From Clostridium sp. UBA2485 (GTDB taxonomy: Bacteria; Bacillota; Clostridia; Clostridiales; Clostridiaceae): 23,751 bases of DNA. Under the pieces are notes generated by a model. It was given only the letters and a program-made list of their open reading frames with translations, had not been told where the DNA came from and made no database searches. Below, piece after piece: positions 15,531 through 22,934 of this stretch. The stretch spans positions 8,439 to 32,189 of the forward strand of contig NZ_DDOV01000037.1 of NCBI RefSeq assembly GCF_002341865.1, given 5' to 3'. The translations under genes and the position numbers were made by a program. How positions within the stretch are numbered: the stretch's first letter is position 1; every line of letters starts with the position of its first letter.

Positions 15531-16506
15531 TGTTACTAATAGTGGAGATAGAATATCACAATCTTTAAAAGAAAACCTTGAAGTCTATCATAAATATAGT
15601 TGCCATATATACACTAAGGATGAGGTTAAGACTTTAACTTTAAATAAAATATGTAGTGAAGCTATGGAGAATTTTCAAGGAATTATATTTATCAGTTCCA
15701 CAGGAATTGCAGTAAGAGGAATTGCACCTTTTATTAAAAGTAAAGACAAGGACCCAGCAGTGGTAGTGGTAGATAATTCAGTAAAATATGCTATAAGCCT
15801 TTTAAGTGGGCACTTAGGTGGAGCCAATACTCTTACAGAGGAAGTAAGCTGTATACTTAAATGTATTCCTATAATTACTACTGCTACTGATGGATTAAAA
15901 ATAGAAGCTCCGGATATGGTGGCGAAAAACAATAATTTAATTATTGACAATCTGAAAGATGCTAAAGATATAGCAGCACTTTTAGTAGAAGGAAAAAAAG
16001 TTGCTTTTATAGATGGAAAATCTTTAATAAACATACCAAAAGGATATGTTGAAGAGGAAAATCAAGCTGATGGAGTAGTATATGTAACTCATAAGTTAGA
16101 AGTTGAGAATATTACTCATAAAACTTTAAAGCTTATAAGAAGGGACATTGTACTTGGTATTGGCTGTAGAAAAGATTATGATATAAATTCTATGGAGCAG
16201 AATGTAATGCAGGCATTAAGAGAAAACAATATTGATTTTCGAAGTGTTAAAAAAATTGTTACTGTAGAAATTAAAGCAAAGGAAAAAGCAATTTTATCCC
16301 TTAAAGATAAACTAAACTGTGAATTAGAGATATTCACAATTGAAGAAATTAAGAAGATTGAACATAAGTATCAAGGTAGTGATTTTGTACGAAAAACACT
16401 AGGAATAGGCTCTGTATGTGAGCCTTCTGTAGAGCTTAGTGGAGGAAAAATCATAAAAAACAAAATGAAATTAAATGGAATGACACTTAGTATTGGAGTG
16501 TTATAA
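15511..16506 (+). CDS. cbiG: Cobalt-precorrin-5A hydrolase
   Basis: CbiG opens the delta-lactone of cobalt-precorrin-5A and releases acetaldehyde, the defining ring-contraction step of the anaerobic pathway. It is 331 residues. The N-terminal part carries FISSTGIAVRGIAPFIKSKD and the family signature LLSGHLGGANTLTEEV, then ITTATDG. The C-terminal domain (from about residue 215) begins VLGIGCRKDYD and contains VCEPSVELSGG. ATG 15511 has AAAGG a few bases upstream, inside the end of cbiF. The longer frame from 15448 would overlap cbiF by over 80 bases and is rejected. cbiH follows after 16 bases. Confidence 0.95.
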   Translation: MKIAIISVTNSGDRISQSLKENLEVYHKYSCHIYTKDEVKTLTLNKICSEAMENFQGIIFISSTGIAVRGIAPFIKSKDKDPAVVVVDNSVKYAISLLSGHLGGANTLTEEVSCILKCIPIITTATDGLKIEAPDMVAKNNNLIIDNLKDAKDIAALLVEGKKVAFIDGKSLINIPKGYVEEENQADGVVYVTHKLEVENITHKTLKLIRRDIVLGIGCRKDYDINSMEQNVMQALRENNIDFRSVKKIVTVEIKAKEKAILSLKDKLNCELEIFTIEEIKKIEHKYQGSDFVRKTLGIGSVCEPSVELSGGKIIKNKMKLNGMTLSIGVL

Positions 16507-16522
16507 AGTAGGAGGAAATAAT

Positions 16523-17239
16523 ATGGGTAAATTATACGTAGTTGGAATTGGACCAGGTGGACTTGACCATATGACAGTGAGAGCAAAAGAAGTAATAGAA
16601 AATTGTGATATAGTAGTTGGATATACTAAATATCTTGAAATGATTAAGCCTCTTATAGAAAATAAAGAAGTATTTTCTACTGGAATGCGTGGAGAAGAAG
16701 AAAGATGTAGAAAAGCACTAGAGTTATCTAAGGATAAAGATGTAGCAGTTGTAAGTACAGGAGATGCTGGAATATATGGAATGGCTGGTCTTATACTTCA
16801 AATGGCAGAAGGTGAAGAGGTTGAAATAGTACCAGGAGTTACAGCTTCAAGTGCCGCAGCTTCTGTAGTTGGTGCACCATTAATGCATGACAATTGTAAC
16901 ATTAGTTTAAGTGATTTATTAACACCATATGAACTAATAAAGAAAAGAATTCGTCTTGCAGCGGAAGGAGATTTTATAATATCTCTTTATAATCCCAAAA
17001 GTAATGGAAGACCTCATTACTTAAGAGAAGCTATTGAAACTGTAAAGGAATTTAGAAATGGAAATGTGCCAGTAGCAGTAGTTAAGCATGCATTAAGAGA
17101 AGGACAAGAAGTTCATCTATATACATTAGAAAACTTTGATGATAGTAAAGTGGATATGTTCTCTATAGTAATCATAGGAAATAGTAATAGCTTTATGAAA
17201 GATAATAAATTTATAACTCCAAGAGGATATAAATTATAA
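16523..17239 (+). CDS. cbiH: Cobalt-precorrin-3 C17-methyltransferase (ring-contracting)
   Basis: CbiH (CobJ) methylates C17 and drives ring contraction with lactone formation, making the substrate for CbiF and then CbiG. The 238-residue protein starts LYVVGIGPGGLDHMTVRAKE, followed by CDIVVGYTKYLEMIKPL, VVSTGDAGIYGMAGLI, VPGVTASSAAASVVGAPL, and LSDLLTPYELIKKRI, a signature of the CbiH/CobJ subgroup. FIISLYNPKSNGRPHYL is also typical. ATG 16523 is seven bases after AGGAGG. An in-frame start at 16493 inside cbiG is rejected. Confidence 0.96.
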   Translation: MGKLYVVGIGPGGLDHMTVRAKEVIENCDIVVGYTKYLEMIKPLIENKEVFSTGMRGEEERCRKALELSKDKDVAVVSTGDAGIYGMAGLILQMAEGEEVEIVPGVTASSAAASVVGAPLMHDNCNISLSDLLTPYELIKKRIRLAAEGDFIISLYNPKSNGRPHYLREAIETVKEFRNGNVPVAVVKHALREGQEVHLYTLENFDDSKVDMFSIVIIGNSNSFMKDNKFITPRGYKL

Positions 17240-17251
17240 GGAGCGACAATT

Positions 17252-18022
17252 GTGATAGCATTAATTTTAGGAACAAGCGAAGGAAAAGTTATAGTAGAAA
17301 ATTTAAACAAATATACCGATGATTTATTACTGTCTGTTGCTAGTTCATATGGTGGAAGTCTGTTAGAGAATTATAAGTACAAAATTTTAAATGATAAGCC
17401 GCTAACGAAAGATGAACTTAAGGAAATGCTAAAGGTCAATGGTGTAAAATTATTAATAGATGCATCTCATCCTTACGCAGTAGAAATAACTTATAATGCT
17501 TTAGAAATTTGTAACAGTTTAAACATTAATTATATTAGATATGAAAGAGCCTCTATTGTAGATAAATATACAAATTCACCTAATATAATGGAAGTGGAAA
17601 GCTATGAGGAATTAGACAAAGTGTTAAAAAATATAGATGGAACTATATTAAACACTACAGGAAGTAGAAATATCAATAAAATATTAGATTTAAATTTAAA
17701 TAATAGAATAATTCATAGAGTATTACCTACCTTAAAGGTACTTTCAGAATGTGAAGAGCTAGGAGTTAAGGTAGAAGATATTATTGCGATGAAGGGACCT
17801 TTTTCTAAAGAACTTAATTTGTGCTTTATAAATGAATTTGATGTTAAAGCTATGTTGCTTAAAGATAGTGGCATAGTAGGAGGTACTTTAGAAAAATTAG
17901 AAGCTATAATAGAAAGCAATATCTATGGAATTGTTATAGGTAGAAAGAAAATAAATTATCCAATAGCTTTTAGTGATGATAAAGAATTATTAAATTATTT
18001 AATTGAAAAGAACTTTATTTAA
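17252..18022 (+). CDS. cbiJ: Cobalt-precorrin-6A reductase
   Basis: CbiJ (CobK) reduces cobalt-precorrin-6A using a pyridine nucleotide. The 256-residue protein has LILGTSEGKVIVENL at the N-terminus, LIDASHPYAVEITYNALEIC, TILNTTGSRNI, MKGPFSKELN and LLKDSGIVGGTLEKLEA, the conserved blocks of the family in order. The GTG start is supported by AAGGAG eight bases upstream, at the end of cbiH. It is the last gene of the tightly packed cbiC-cbiJ run; 125 bases containing a long inverted repeat separate it from the transporter gene. Confidence 0.95.
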   Translation: MIALILGTSEGKVIVENLNKYTDDLLLSVASSYGGSLLENYKYKILNDKPLTKDELKEMLKVNGVKLLIDASHPYAVEITYNALEICNSLNINYIRYERASIVDKYTNSPNIMEVESYEELDKVLKNIDGTILNTTGSRNINKILDLNLNNRIIHRVLPTLKVLSECEELGVKVEDIIAMKGPFSKELNLCFINEFDVKAMLLKDSGIVGGTLEKLEAIIESNIYGIVIGRKKINYPIAFSDDKELLNYLIEKNFI

Positions 18023-18049
18023 GAAAATTCTTTTCTAGGGTAGTTGGAA

Positions 18050-18111
18050 CAATGCACAATTATCTCTAATTGTTTATAAAAATGCAGGAAGAAGTTTATA
18101 ATTGTGCATTG
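18050..18111. repeat. Perfect 14-bp inverted repeat between cbiJ and the S-component gene
   Basis: CAATGCACAATTAT (18050-18063) is the exact reverse complement of ATAATTGTGCATTG (18098-18111), with a 34-base loop. There is no T-tract, so a simple terminator is not supported. CAATGCACAATT-type palindromes resemble small dispersed repeats I associate with clostridial intergenic DNA. A related fragment, GAATTGTATA, follows at 18120-18129. It may be a MITE-like insertion or an RNA stem in the operon transcript. Confidence 0.65.
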
Positions 18112-18147
18112 GAAACTATGAATTGTATATTAACAATGGAGGTATTT

Positions 18148-18651
18148 ATGAAGGTAAAAAAAATAGTTTTAATAGGGCTTTTTATAGCATTAAGTGCAAT
18201 TGGAGCTAATATTAAAGTTTTTCAAACAGTTGCATTTGATTCAATGCCAGGATTTTTATCAGCAATTATATTAGGGCCTTTAGCAGGAGCAGTGGTTGGT
18301 GCAATAGGTCATCTTATAACTTCAACTATCAGTGGATTTCCAATGTCATTACCAGTTCACTTAGTTATATGTATAGATATGGCATTAACTATGTATTTCT
18401 TTGGAATAACTTATAAGGTTTTAAGAAAAAAAGGAGAACTAATATCAAATATATCTTCTGCTATAGTAGGAGCTTTAATTAATGGACCTATATCCGTTTT
18501 TATGTTATTAATATTGAATAAATTTATGGCATTTATGCCAAATGAAGTTTTGATAGGTATGATACCTGTTTTAACAATGGTGGCTGCATTTAATATTATA
18601 ATCGCACTTATTGTAAATAAATTTATACCAGAGAATTATAAAACTAATTAG
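18148..18651 (+). CDS. ECF-transporter S component, likely for a cobalamin-related compound
   Basis: A 167-residue, very hydrophobic protein with about five membrane segments (near residues 5-20, 32-58, 70-88, 100-125 and 134-158). The N-terminus KKIVLIGLFIALSAIGANIK and the block DSMPGFLSAIILGPLAGAVV, then GAIGHLITS and GFPMSLPVHL, are typical of small substrate-binding subunits of energy-coupling-factor transporters. Such proteins use a shared energising module encoded elsewhere. Placement between cbiJ and cbiK suggests cobalamin, cobinamide or alpha-ribazole as substrate, as reported for the CbrT and CblT groups; the sequence alone does not choose. ATG 18148 follows TGGAGG by five bases. 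The frame opens 26 codons earlier, but that extension crosses the inverted repeat. Confidence 0.8.
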   Translation: MKVKKIVLIGLFIALSAIGANIKVFQTVAFDSMPGFLSAIILGPLAGAVVGAIGHLITSTISGFPMSLPVHLVICIDMALTMYFFGITYKVLRKKGELISNISSAIVGALINGPISVFMLLILNKFMAFMPNEVLIGMIPVLTMVAAFNIIIALIVNKFIPENYKTN

Positions 18652-18754
18652 TAATTTGGGATATGTATATAGTCAAGGGCTGTAGTTAATTCTCAGTTTG
18701 CTAGGAGTTTATAATAATAGATTTTTAAAATATAATTTTAAGGAGAATGAACAT

Positions 18755-19540
18755 ATGAGTAAAAAGGGCATATTAGTTGTAAGCTTTGGAACAAGCTATG
18801 AACATCCACTTAAAAGTTGTATAGAAGCTACAGAGAATTTTATAAGGAATAATTTTAAGGAGTTTGAAATTAGAAGAGCTTTTACTTCTAATATGATAAT
18901 AAAGAAGCTTAAAAGTAGAGATAATCTTCACGTAGACACAGTAGGAGAAGCACTTTTAAAGATGCGTGAGGAAGGATTTAATGAGGTTTATGTTCAACCA
19001 CTACATATAATATATGGAGAAGAATATAATAAGATTAAATCTTCCATAGATCAATATAGAGAAGAAAAGGTCTTTGAAAAAATAGAACTTGGAAGACCAT
19101 TACTTTATAAAAATGAAGATTATTTTGAGGCTGTTGAAGCTTTAAAAGCTCAGCTTCCGGAATTAAATAAAAATTCAGCAGTAGTGTTAATGGGACATGG
19201 AACTGAACATCATGCAAACTCATGTTATTTCCAATTTGAATACGTTGCTCGTAAAATGGATTTGGAAAATATCTACATGGCAACAGTAGAAGGATATCCA
19301 GAAATAGAGCATATAATTCCAGAGTTAAAGGCAAAAAATATAGAGGAAATAACTTTAATGCCATTTATGTTAGTAGCTGGAGACCATGCTCAAAACGATA
19401 TGGCATCTGATGAAGAAGATTCATGGAAATCCATATTAGAAGGTGAAGGCTTTAAAATAGACACTTACCTTAAAGGATTAGGGGAAAATAATAAATTCCA
19501 AAATATATATGTTAGCCATTTAGAAGATATAATGAAATAG
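18755..19540 (+). CDS. cbiK: Sirohydrochlorin cobaltochelatase
   Basis: CbiK inserts Co2+ into sirohydrochlorin without ATP, starting the cobalt-early pathway. The 261-residue protein begins KKGILVVSFGTSYEHPLKSC, has VYVQPLHIIYGEEYNKI, and carries the two metal-site histidines at His148 (LMGHGTEHHANSCYFQ) and His211 (MLVAGDHAQNDMASDEEDSW). These correspond in position to His145 and His207 of the Salmonella enzyme. There is no signal peptide, so it acts in the cytoplasm. ATG 18755 has AAGGAG nine bases upstream; the longer frame from 18698 is not needed. The gene is last in the locus and followed by a strong terminator. Confidence 0.95.
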   Translation: MSKKGILVVSFGTSYEHPLKSCIEATENFIRNNFKEFEIRRAFTSNMIIKKLKSRDNLHVDTVGEALLKMREEGFNEVYVQPLHIIYGEEYNKIKSSIDQYREEKVFEKIELGRPLLYKNEDYFEAVEALKAQLPELNKNSAVVLMGHGTEHHANSCYFQFEYVARKMDLENIYMATVEGYPEIEHIIPELKAKNIEEITLMPFMLVAGDHAQNDMASDEEDSWKSILEGEGFKIDTYLKGLGENNKFQNIYVSHLEDIMK

Positions 19541-19544
19541 TATA

Positions 19545-19585
19545 AAAGACTCAATAATTAAAATAAAGTTATTGAGTCTTTATAT
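19545..19585 (+). terminator. Intrinsic terminator closing the cobalamin locus
   Basis: AAAGACTCAATAA (19545-19557) pairs perfectly with TTATTGAGTCTTT (19569-19581), a 13-bp stem with an 11-base loop. It lies four bases after the cbiK stop and is followed by AT-rich sequence (ATATTTATAT), a weak U-tract. Confidence 0.8.
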
Positions 19586-19797
19586 TTATATAATTCTTTA
19601 TTTAATATTTAATTATTTAAATTTACAAGGAGAAAATTATAATTTACGGAATAAGTTATAAAATATAATTAATTTTATTTCAAAGGAATAAAAATATAAA
19701 TATTGTTATAAAGTAAAGATAAAATTTAAGAGCTTTTAGAAATAGTTACTTACCTTTACCAATGGAAATTGAAAATTAAGGGAGGGATTTAAATAAT

Positions 19798-20370
19798 ATG
19801 AATTCAATAGTGTGCATAGGAGATAGTCTTACATATGGATATGGAGTTAATAGCAAAAGTAGCTGGGTTGAATTATTAAAGAAGAGGTTAGAGAATGTTA
19901 ATGTGATAAATGCAGGAGTAAATGGAGATACAACCATTGGTATGGTTAATAGATTTACGGAGGATGTAGTCTATAATAATCCAGATGTTGTTATTATTTT
20001 AGGTGGAACCAATGATTTTTTAGCTAATCGAAATTCAGAGAATTCTCTTAAAAATATAAATATAATGGTGAAAGAAGCAATAGAAAATAATATTATACCA
20101 ATAGTTTTATCACCACCAAAAGCAATAGAGGACTTAGCTTTAAATTGTTGGGATAGTTGTTGTGACTACACTAAGGTAAACTCTTTAGTAGAGCAGTTTG
20201 GAGATATCCTTAGTAAGTTTTGCTCTAATGAAGATATTTCTTTTGTAAATTTAAATGATGTTTTTGATAAAAAAGAAGACAATAGGCATTTGTATACTGA
20301 TGGAATTCACCTTAGTGAAGAGGGAAATAAATTGCTATTTGAAGTAGTGGCTAATGTAATTAAAGTATAA
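19798..20370 (+). CDS. SGNH/GDSL-type hydrolase (esterase or thioesterase)
   Basis: A 190-residue, single-domain SGNH hydrolase. Block I is VCIGDSLTYGYG with the nucleophile Ser10; block III is LGGTNDFLAN with the oxyanion Asn; block V is DGIHLSEEGN with Asp168 and His171 of the triad. The catalytic set is complete. There is no signal peptide, so the protein is probably cytoplasmic. The family includes TesA-like lysophospholipase/thioesterases and carbohydrate esterases, and the substrate cannot be told from sequence. GGAGGG (19781-19786) lies 11 bases before the ATG, rather far. It stands alone between the cobalamin terminator and the catalase gene, with no evident functional link to either. 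Confidence 0.9.
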   Translation: MNSIVCIGDSLTYGYGVNSKSSWVELLKKRLENVNVINAGVNGDTTIGMVNRFTEDVVYNNPDVVIILGGTNDFLANRNSENSLKNINIMVKEAIENNIIPIVLSPPKAIEDLALNCWDSCCDYTKVNSLVEQFGDILSKFCSNEDISFVNLNDVFDKKEDNRHLYTDGIHLSEEGNKLLFEVVANVIKV

Positions 20371-20402
20371 GTTTTATTAATAAACCACTATTTTAAAAAA
20401 GG

Positions 20403-20450
20403 TATAATACTTTTCCATATCTATTAATATAATATAGTTATGATATTAAT
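20403..20450 (+). promoter_or_regulatory. Possible promoter -10 and operator upstream of catalase
   Basis: A TATAAT lies at 20403-20408, without a clear -35 box. Just downstream, ATTAATAT (20423-20430) and ATATTAAT (20443-20450) form a perfect 8-bp inverted repeat with a 12-base spacer, ending 20 bases before the catalase ATG. The position fits an operator. It is AT-rich like Fur/PerR-type boxes but does not match the PerR consensus well, and palindromes of A and T arise easily here. Confidence 0.35.
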
Positions 20451-20470
20451 GGAATTTATTGGAGGAATTT

Positions 20471-21925
20471 ATGAGTGATAGGAACTTGAAAAATAGTGAA
20501 TATCTAACTACAAATCAAGGTGTGGGTATAACCAATAACCAAAGCTCATTAACTGTTGGAGAGAGAGGACCTGTTTTACTTCAAGATGTGGAGTTAATTG
20601 AAAAGTTAGCTAGTTTTGATAGAGAGAGAATTCCAGAGAGGGTGGTACATGCTAAAGGAGCCGGAGCTCATGGTTACTTTACACTTTGTAATTCTATGGG
20701 AAGATATACAAGGGCTAAATTTCTTAATGAGATAAATAAACAAATACCGGTGTTTGTCCGTTTTTCTACAGTTATAGGTTCAAAAGGTTCTGCAGATACC
20801 TTACGTGATCCAAGAGGATTTGCTGTAAAATTTTATACAGAACAGGGGAACTATGATTTAGTAGGAAACAACTTACCAATATTTTTTATAAGAGATGCCA
20901 TGAAATTTCCAGATATGATTCATGCTTTTAAACCTTCACCAGACACTAATATACCAGATCCAAATAGGTTTTGGGACTTTATATCTAATACACCAGAAGC
21001 TACCCATATGATTACATGGATTTTCTCAGATAGAGGAACAATTAAAAGCTATAGGACCATGGAAGGCTTCGGCGTAAATACTTATATATGGTTAAATGAA
21101 AAAGGAAAAAGGACTTATGTAAAATATCATTGGAAGCCTACATTAGGAATTAAAACTATAACAAGACAGGAATCTGAAATATTGGCAGGATTAGATCCAG
21201 ATGTGGCAACAAGAGATTTATATGATACTCTTAATAGAGGAAAAACCGTTGATTATGAACTATTTGTACAAATTATGGATATTGAAGATGAATTTAAACA
21301 AGAATTTGACCCTTTAGATGCTACAAAAACTTGGCCTGAAAAGGCATTTCCACTTATAAAAGTAGGAAAACTTACCTTAACTACAGCACCTAAAAACTTT
21401 TTTGCTGAAGTTGAGCAAGTAGCTTTTTGTCCTGCAAATTTAATAGATGGTATTGAAGTTTCTGCAGATAAACTTTTGCAAGGAAGATTATTTTCATATT
21501 CTGATACTCAACGTCATAGAATAGGTGCTAATTTTGCTCAATTACCAATAAATAGACCTCAAGTGCCAGTTATAAATGATCAACAAGATGGAGATATGAG
21601 ATACTTCGCAAATTGTGGAAAAGTTAACTATGAACCAAATACGTTAAATTGCGGAGAACCTAGAGAAGCGCCATCATCACCATCAAAGCCACAATATATA
21701 TGTGGTAATATTGAAAAGAAAAAAATAAAGCTAACAAACGATTTCCAGCAAGCAGGAGAAAAATATCGTTCCTATGATAAAGAAGAAAAAGATCATTTAA
21801 TAGATAATTTGGTAAATGATTTATGGAGTGTAGAGGAAAAAATTCAATTAAAAGTTATAGAGTATTTTACTAAAGCAGATAGAGAATATGGAGAGAGAGT
21901 AAGAAGAGGTCTTAAAATTAAATAA
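20471..21925 (+). CDS. Monofunctional haem catalase
   Basis: It dismutates hydrogen peroxide to water and oxygen. At 484 residues it matches small-subunit catalases. The N-terminal arm TTNQGVGITNNQ leads to the distal-haem histidine His60 in RVVHAKGAGAHGYF. YDLVGNNLPIFFIRD carries the catalytic Asn region, and RLFSYSDTQRHRIGANFAQL holds the proximal haem-ligand tyrosine Tyr343. NADPH-binding and C-terminal parts look complete. GGAGG at 20461-20465 places the start at ATG 20471; a TTG at 20459 is rejected. A haem catalase is notable in a clostridium whose visible tetrapyrrole genes lead only to B12, because it needs haem made elsewhere or taken up. Codon use matches its neighbours. Confidence 0.96.
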   Translation: MSDRNLKNSEYLTTNQGVGITNNQSSLTVGERGPVLLQDVELIEKLASFDRERIPERVVHAKGAGAHGYFTLCNSMGRYTRAKFLNEINKQIPVFVRFSTVIGSKGSADTLRDPRGFAVKFYTEQGNYDLVGNNLPIFFIRDAMKFPDMIHAFKPSPDTNIPDPNRFWDFISNTPEATHMITWIFSDRGTIKSYRTMEGFGVNTYIWLNEKGKRTYVKYHWKPTLGIKTITRQESEILAGLDPDVATRDLYDTLNRGKTVDYELFVQIMDIEDEFKQEFDPLDATKTWPEKAFPLIKVGKLTLTTAPKNFFAEVEQVAFCPANLIDGIEVSADKLLQGRLFSYSDTQRHRIGANFAQLPINRPQVPVINDQQDGDMRYFANCGKVNYEPNTLNCGEPREAPSSPSKPQYICGNIEKKKIKLTNDFQQAGEKYRSYDKEEKDHLIDNLVNDLWSVEEKIQLKVIEYFTKADREYGERVRRGLKIK

Positions 21926-22088
21926 TTATAGATAAGTTATATTTAAAAATTGCTAGTTGGTATTGTGGTGTATTTAATTTGCAAGATAAAATGCATAATT
22001 AAGGTTGACTTAATTTCTTTTATAATTTTTATAAAAAATATTAATATTTATAAAGTGTAGAATGTGAAATATCAGATACTGTTTAAAT

Positions 22089-22134
22089 AAAGTGGCCACT
22101 TAAACTTAAAGATAAATTAAAATGGCCACTTTTC
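22089..22134. terminator. Hairpin with GTGGCCAC core, possible bidirectional terminator
   Basis: AAAGTGGCCA (22089-22098) pairs perfectly with TGGCCACTTT (22123-22132), a 10-bp stem with a 24-base AT-rich loop and only a short T-run after it. The left arm is itself part of a 12-bp palindrome (AAGTGGCCACTT). It lies about 160 bases after the catalase stop and could end that transcript. Confidence 0.5.
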
Positions 22135-22160
22135 TATAGTTGTAGTATCATCTATAGAAA
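22131..22160. repeat. 9-bp perfect inverted repeat
   Basis: TTTCTATAG (22131-22139) and CTATAGAAA (22152-22160) pair with a 12-base loop. The left arm starts in the T-run of the preceding hairpin, so the two stems are stacked or alternative. Confidence 0.6.
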
Positions 22161-22255
22161 AATATAATAATATATTTACATATTGATTATTTGCGAGTAA
22201 TATATGGACTGTAGAGATTATAATATCACTTATAAAATAATTTTAAAATATATAT

Positions 22256-22330
22256 GGCTCCTTGGTCAAGCGGTTAAGACACCACCCTCTCACGGTGGTA
22301 TCAGGGGTTCGATTCCCCTAGGAGTCACCA
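22256..22330 (+). tRNA. tRNA-Glu (anticodon CTC)
   Basis: A complete 75-base cloverleaf. The acceptor GGCTCCT pairs with AGGAGTC (one G-U wobble), the D arm is GTC...GAC, the anticodon stem CCACC/GGTGG encloses the loop CTCTCAC with anticodon CTC, and the T arm is AGGGG-TTCGATT-CCCCT. The discriminator A and the 3' CCA are encoded in the DNA (22328-22330). Anticodon CTC reads the GAG glutamate codon, the minor one in such AT-rich genomes. It is immediately followed by its own terminator. Confidence 0.97.
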
Positions 22331-22336
22331 TATTGA

Positions 22337-22382
22337 AATAAGATGGTTAACAGAAATGTTAACCATCTTATTTTTTTATTTT
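22337..22382 (+). terminator. Strong intrinsic terminator after tRNA-Glu
   Basis: AATAAGATGGTTAAC (22337-22351) pairs perfectly with GTTAACCATCTTATT (22358-22372), a 15-bp stem with a six-base loop, followed by TTTTTTTATTTT. It begins seven bases after the tRNA CCA end. Confidence 0.95.
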
Positions 22383-22442
22383 CCTAAGTTATGGTATTTT
22401 ATATAACTATACATGTTTAGAAGGAGAAATATCTTTGTAGCG

Positions 22443-22567
22443 GCGAACAGTGTTCGCTAAATATCAACTTAAGATTTCAATAAAAAATACTTAAGAGCAT
22501 TGATATAACTATGATGATTCAAGCCGATGATACAAGAGATAAAAAAGAAAACTGGCGAACATTGTTC
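22443..22567. promoter_or_regulatory. Paired GAACANTGTTC palindromes flanking a hairpin
   Basis: GCGAACAGTGTTCGC (22443-22457) is a perfect 15-base palindrome around a central G. A second copy of the core, GAACATTGTTC, lies at 22557-22567, preceded by the same GGC (GGCGAACA in both). Between them ATATCAA + CTTAAG (22461-22473) can pair with CTTAAG (22490-22495) and TTGATAT (22500-22506), leaving an AGCA bulge. The palindromes look like repressor operators of TetR type. No regulator or intact target gene lies beside them. Confidence 0.5.
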
Positions 22568-22758
22568 ACCCCTACGACATCATAAATAATAGAATAGATG
22601 AAAAACATGCTACAAAGGAAATTAACTATTAAATTTGAGAAATTATAGACAATTTATATTATTTATAAAGTTATACAATATTATTTTTTAGATATTATTA
22701 TTTTATGTAATGACGTAAATTGAATAAAAGGCGATGTAACTATTTAAATTGAAAATAC
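22568..22758. other. AT-rich stretch without recognisable gene
   Basis: Stops close all frames quickly, and no ribosome binding site with an open frame is seen. It separates the second and third GAACANTGTTC palindromes. Confidence 0.5.
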
Positions 22759-22794
22759 GAACAATGTTCTTTAAAAACTGAATAATACAGTGTT
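22747..22794 (+). repeat. Leader repeat, copy 1 (upstream of GNAT gene)
   Basis: The stretch AAATTGAAAATA ... GTTCTTTAAAAACTGAATAAT recurs in diverged form at about 23508-23541, upstream of the next gene. Copy 1 carries an extra ACGAACA that completes the third palindrome. Its 3' part, TGAATAATACAGTGTT (22779-22794), is also exactly complementary to the GNAT terminator region. Confidence 0.55.
22759..22769. promoter_or_regulatory. Third GAACANTGTTC palindrome
   Basis: GAACAATGTTC is a perfect palindrome around a central A. It has the same core as the two sites at 22446-22456 and 22557-22567 and sits within the leader of the GNAT gene, about 165 bases before its start codon. Confidence 0.5.
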
Positions 22795-22810
22795 AAAAGG
22801 TAAAGGTCTT

Positions 22811-22831
22811 TTACTTTTATTACAAAAGTAA
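22811..22831 (+). repeat. 8-bp hairpin in the GNAT leader
   Basis: TTACTTTT (22811-22818) pairs perfectly with AAAAGTAA (22824-22831), with a five-base loop. It lies in the long leader before the GNAT start; no T-tract follows. Confidence 0.5.
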
Positions 22832-22934
22832 GCATATAAAGCTGAGCCAATATGATATAATTACCATTAGTTAAATTAAAATAGTAATTTTATATGTAGT
22901 AAAGATTATTTATATTTTGTGAGGTGTGAGGAAA

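Larger units (their letters stand above)
21926..22255. other. Intergenic region between catalase and tRNA-Glu
   Basis: No gene is visible. The stretch holds the two palindromes listed separately (22089-22132 and 22131-22160). A TATAAT at 22219-22224 is about 30 bases before the tRNA and is a candidate -10, but no good -35 is seen. Confidence 0.5.

Noticed and set aside
18652..18754. Second cobalamin riboswitch before cbiK
   Set aside because: No B12 box or conserved core is present; only an ordinary ribosome binding site near 18740.
22256..22330. Functional link between tRNA-Glu and the tetrapyrrole locus through the C5 pathway
   Set aside because: Glu-tRNA is the C5 substrate, but the tRNA is several kb away behind its own terminator and hemA is not nearby; proximity looks accidental.
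22511..22585. 24-codon ORF spanning the second palindrome
   Set aside because: No ribosome binding site, no recognisable sequence, and the open frame is short enough to be chance.
22443..22769. LexA/SOS boxes (Firmicute consensus GAAC-N4-GTTC)
   Set aside because: All three palindromes have GAAC-N3-GTTC spacing, one base short of the LexA site.
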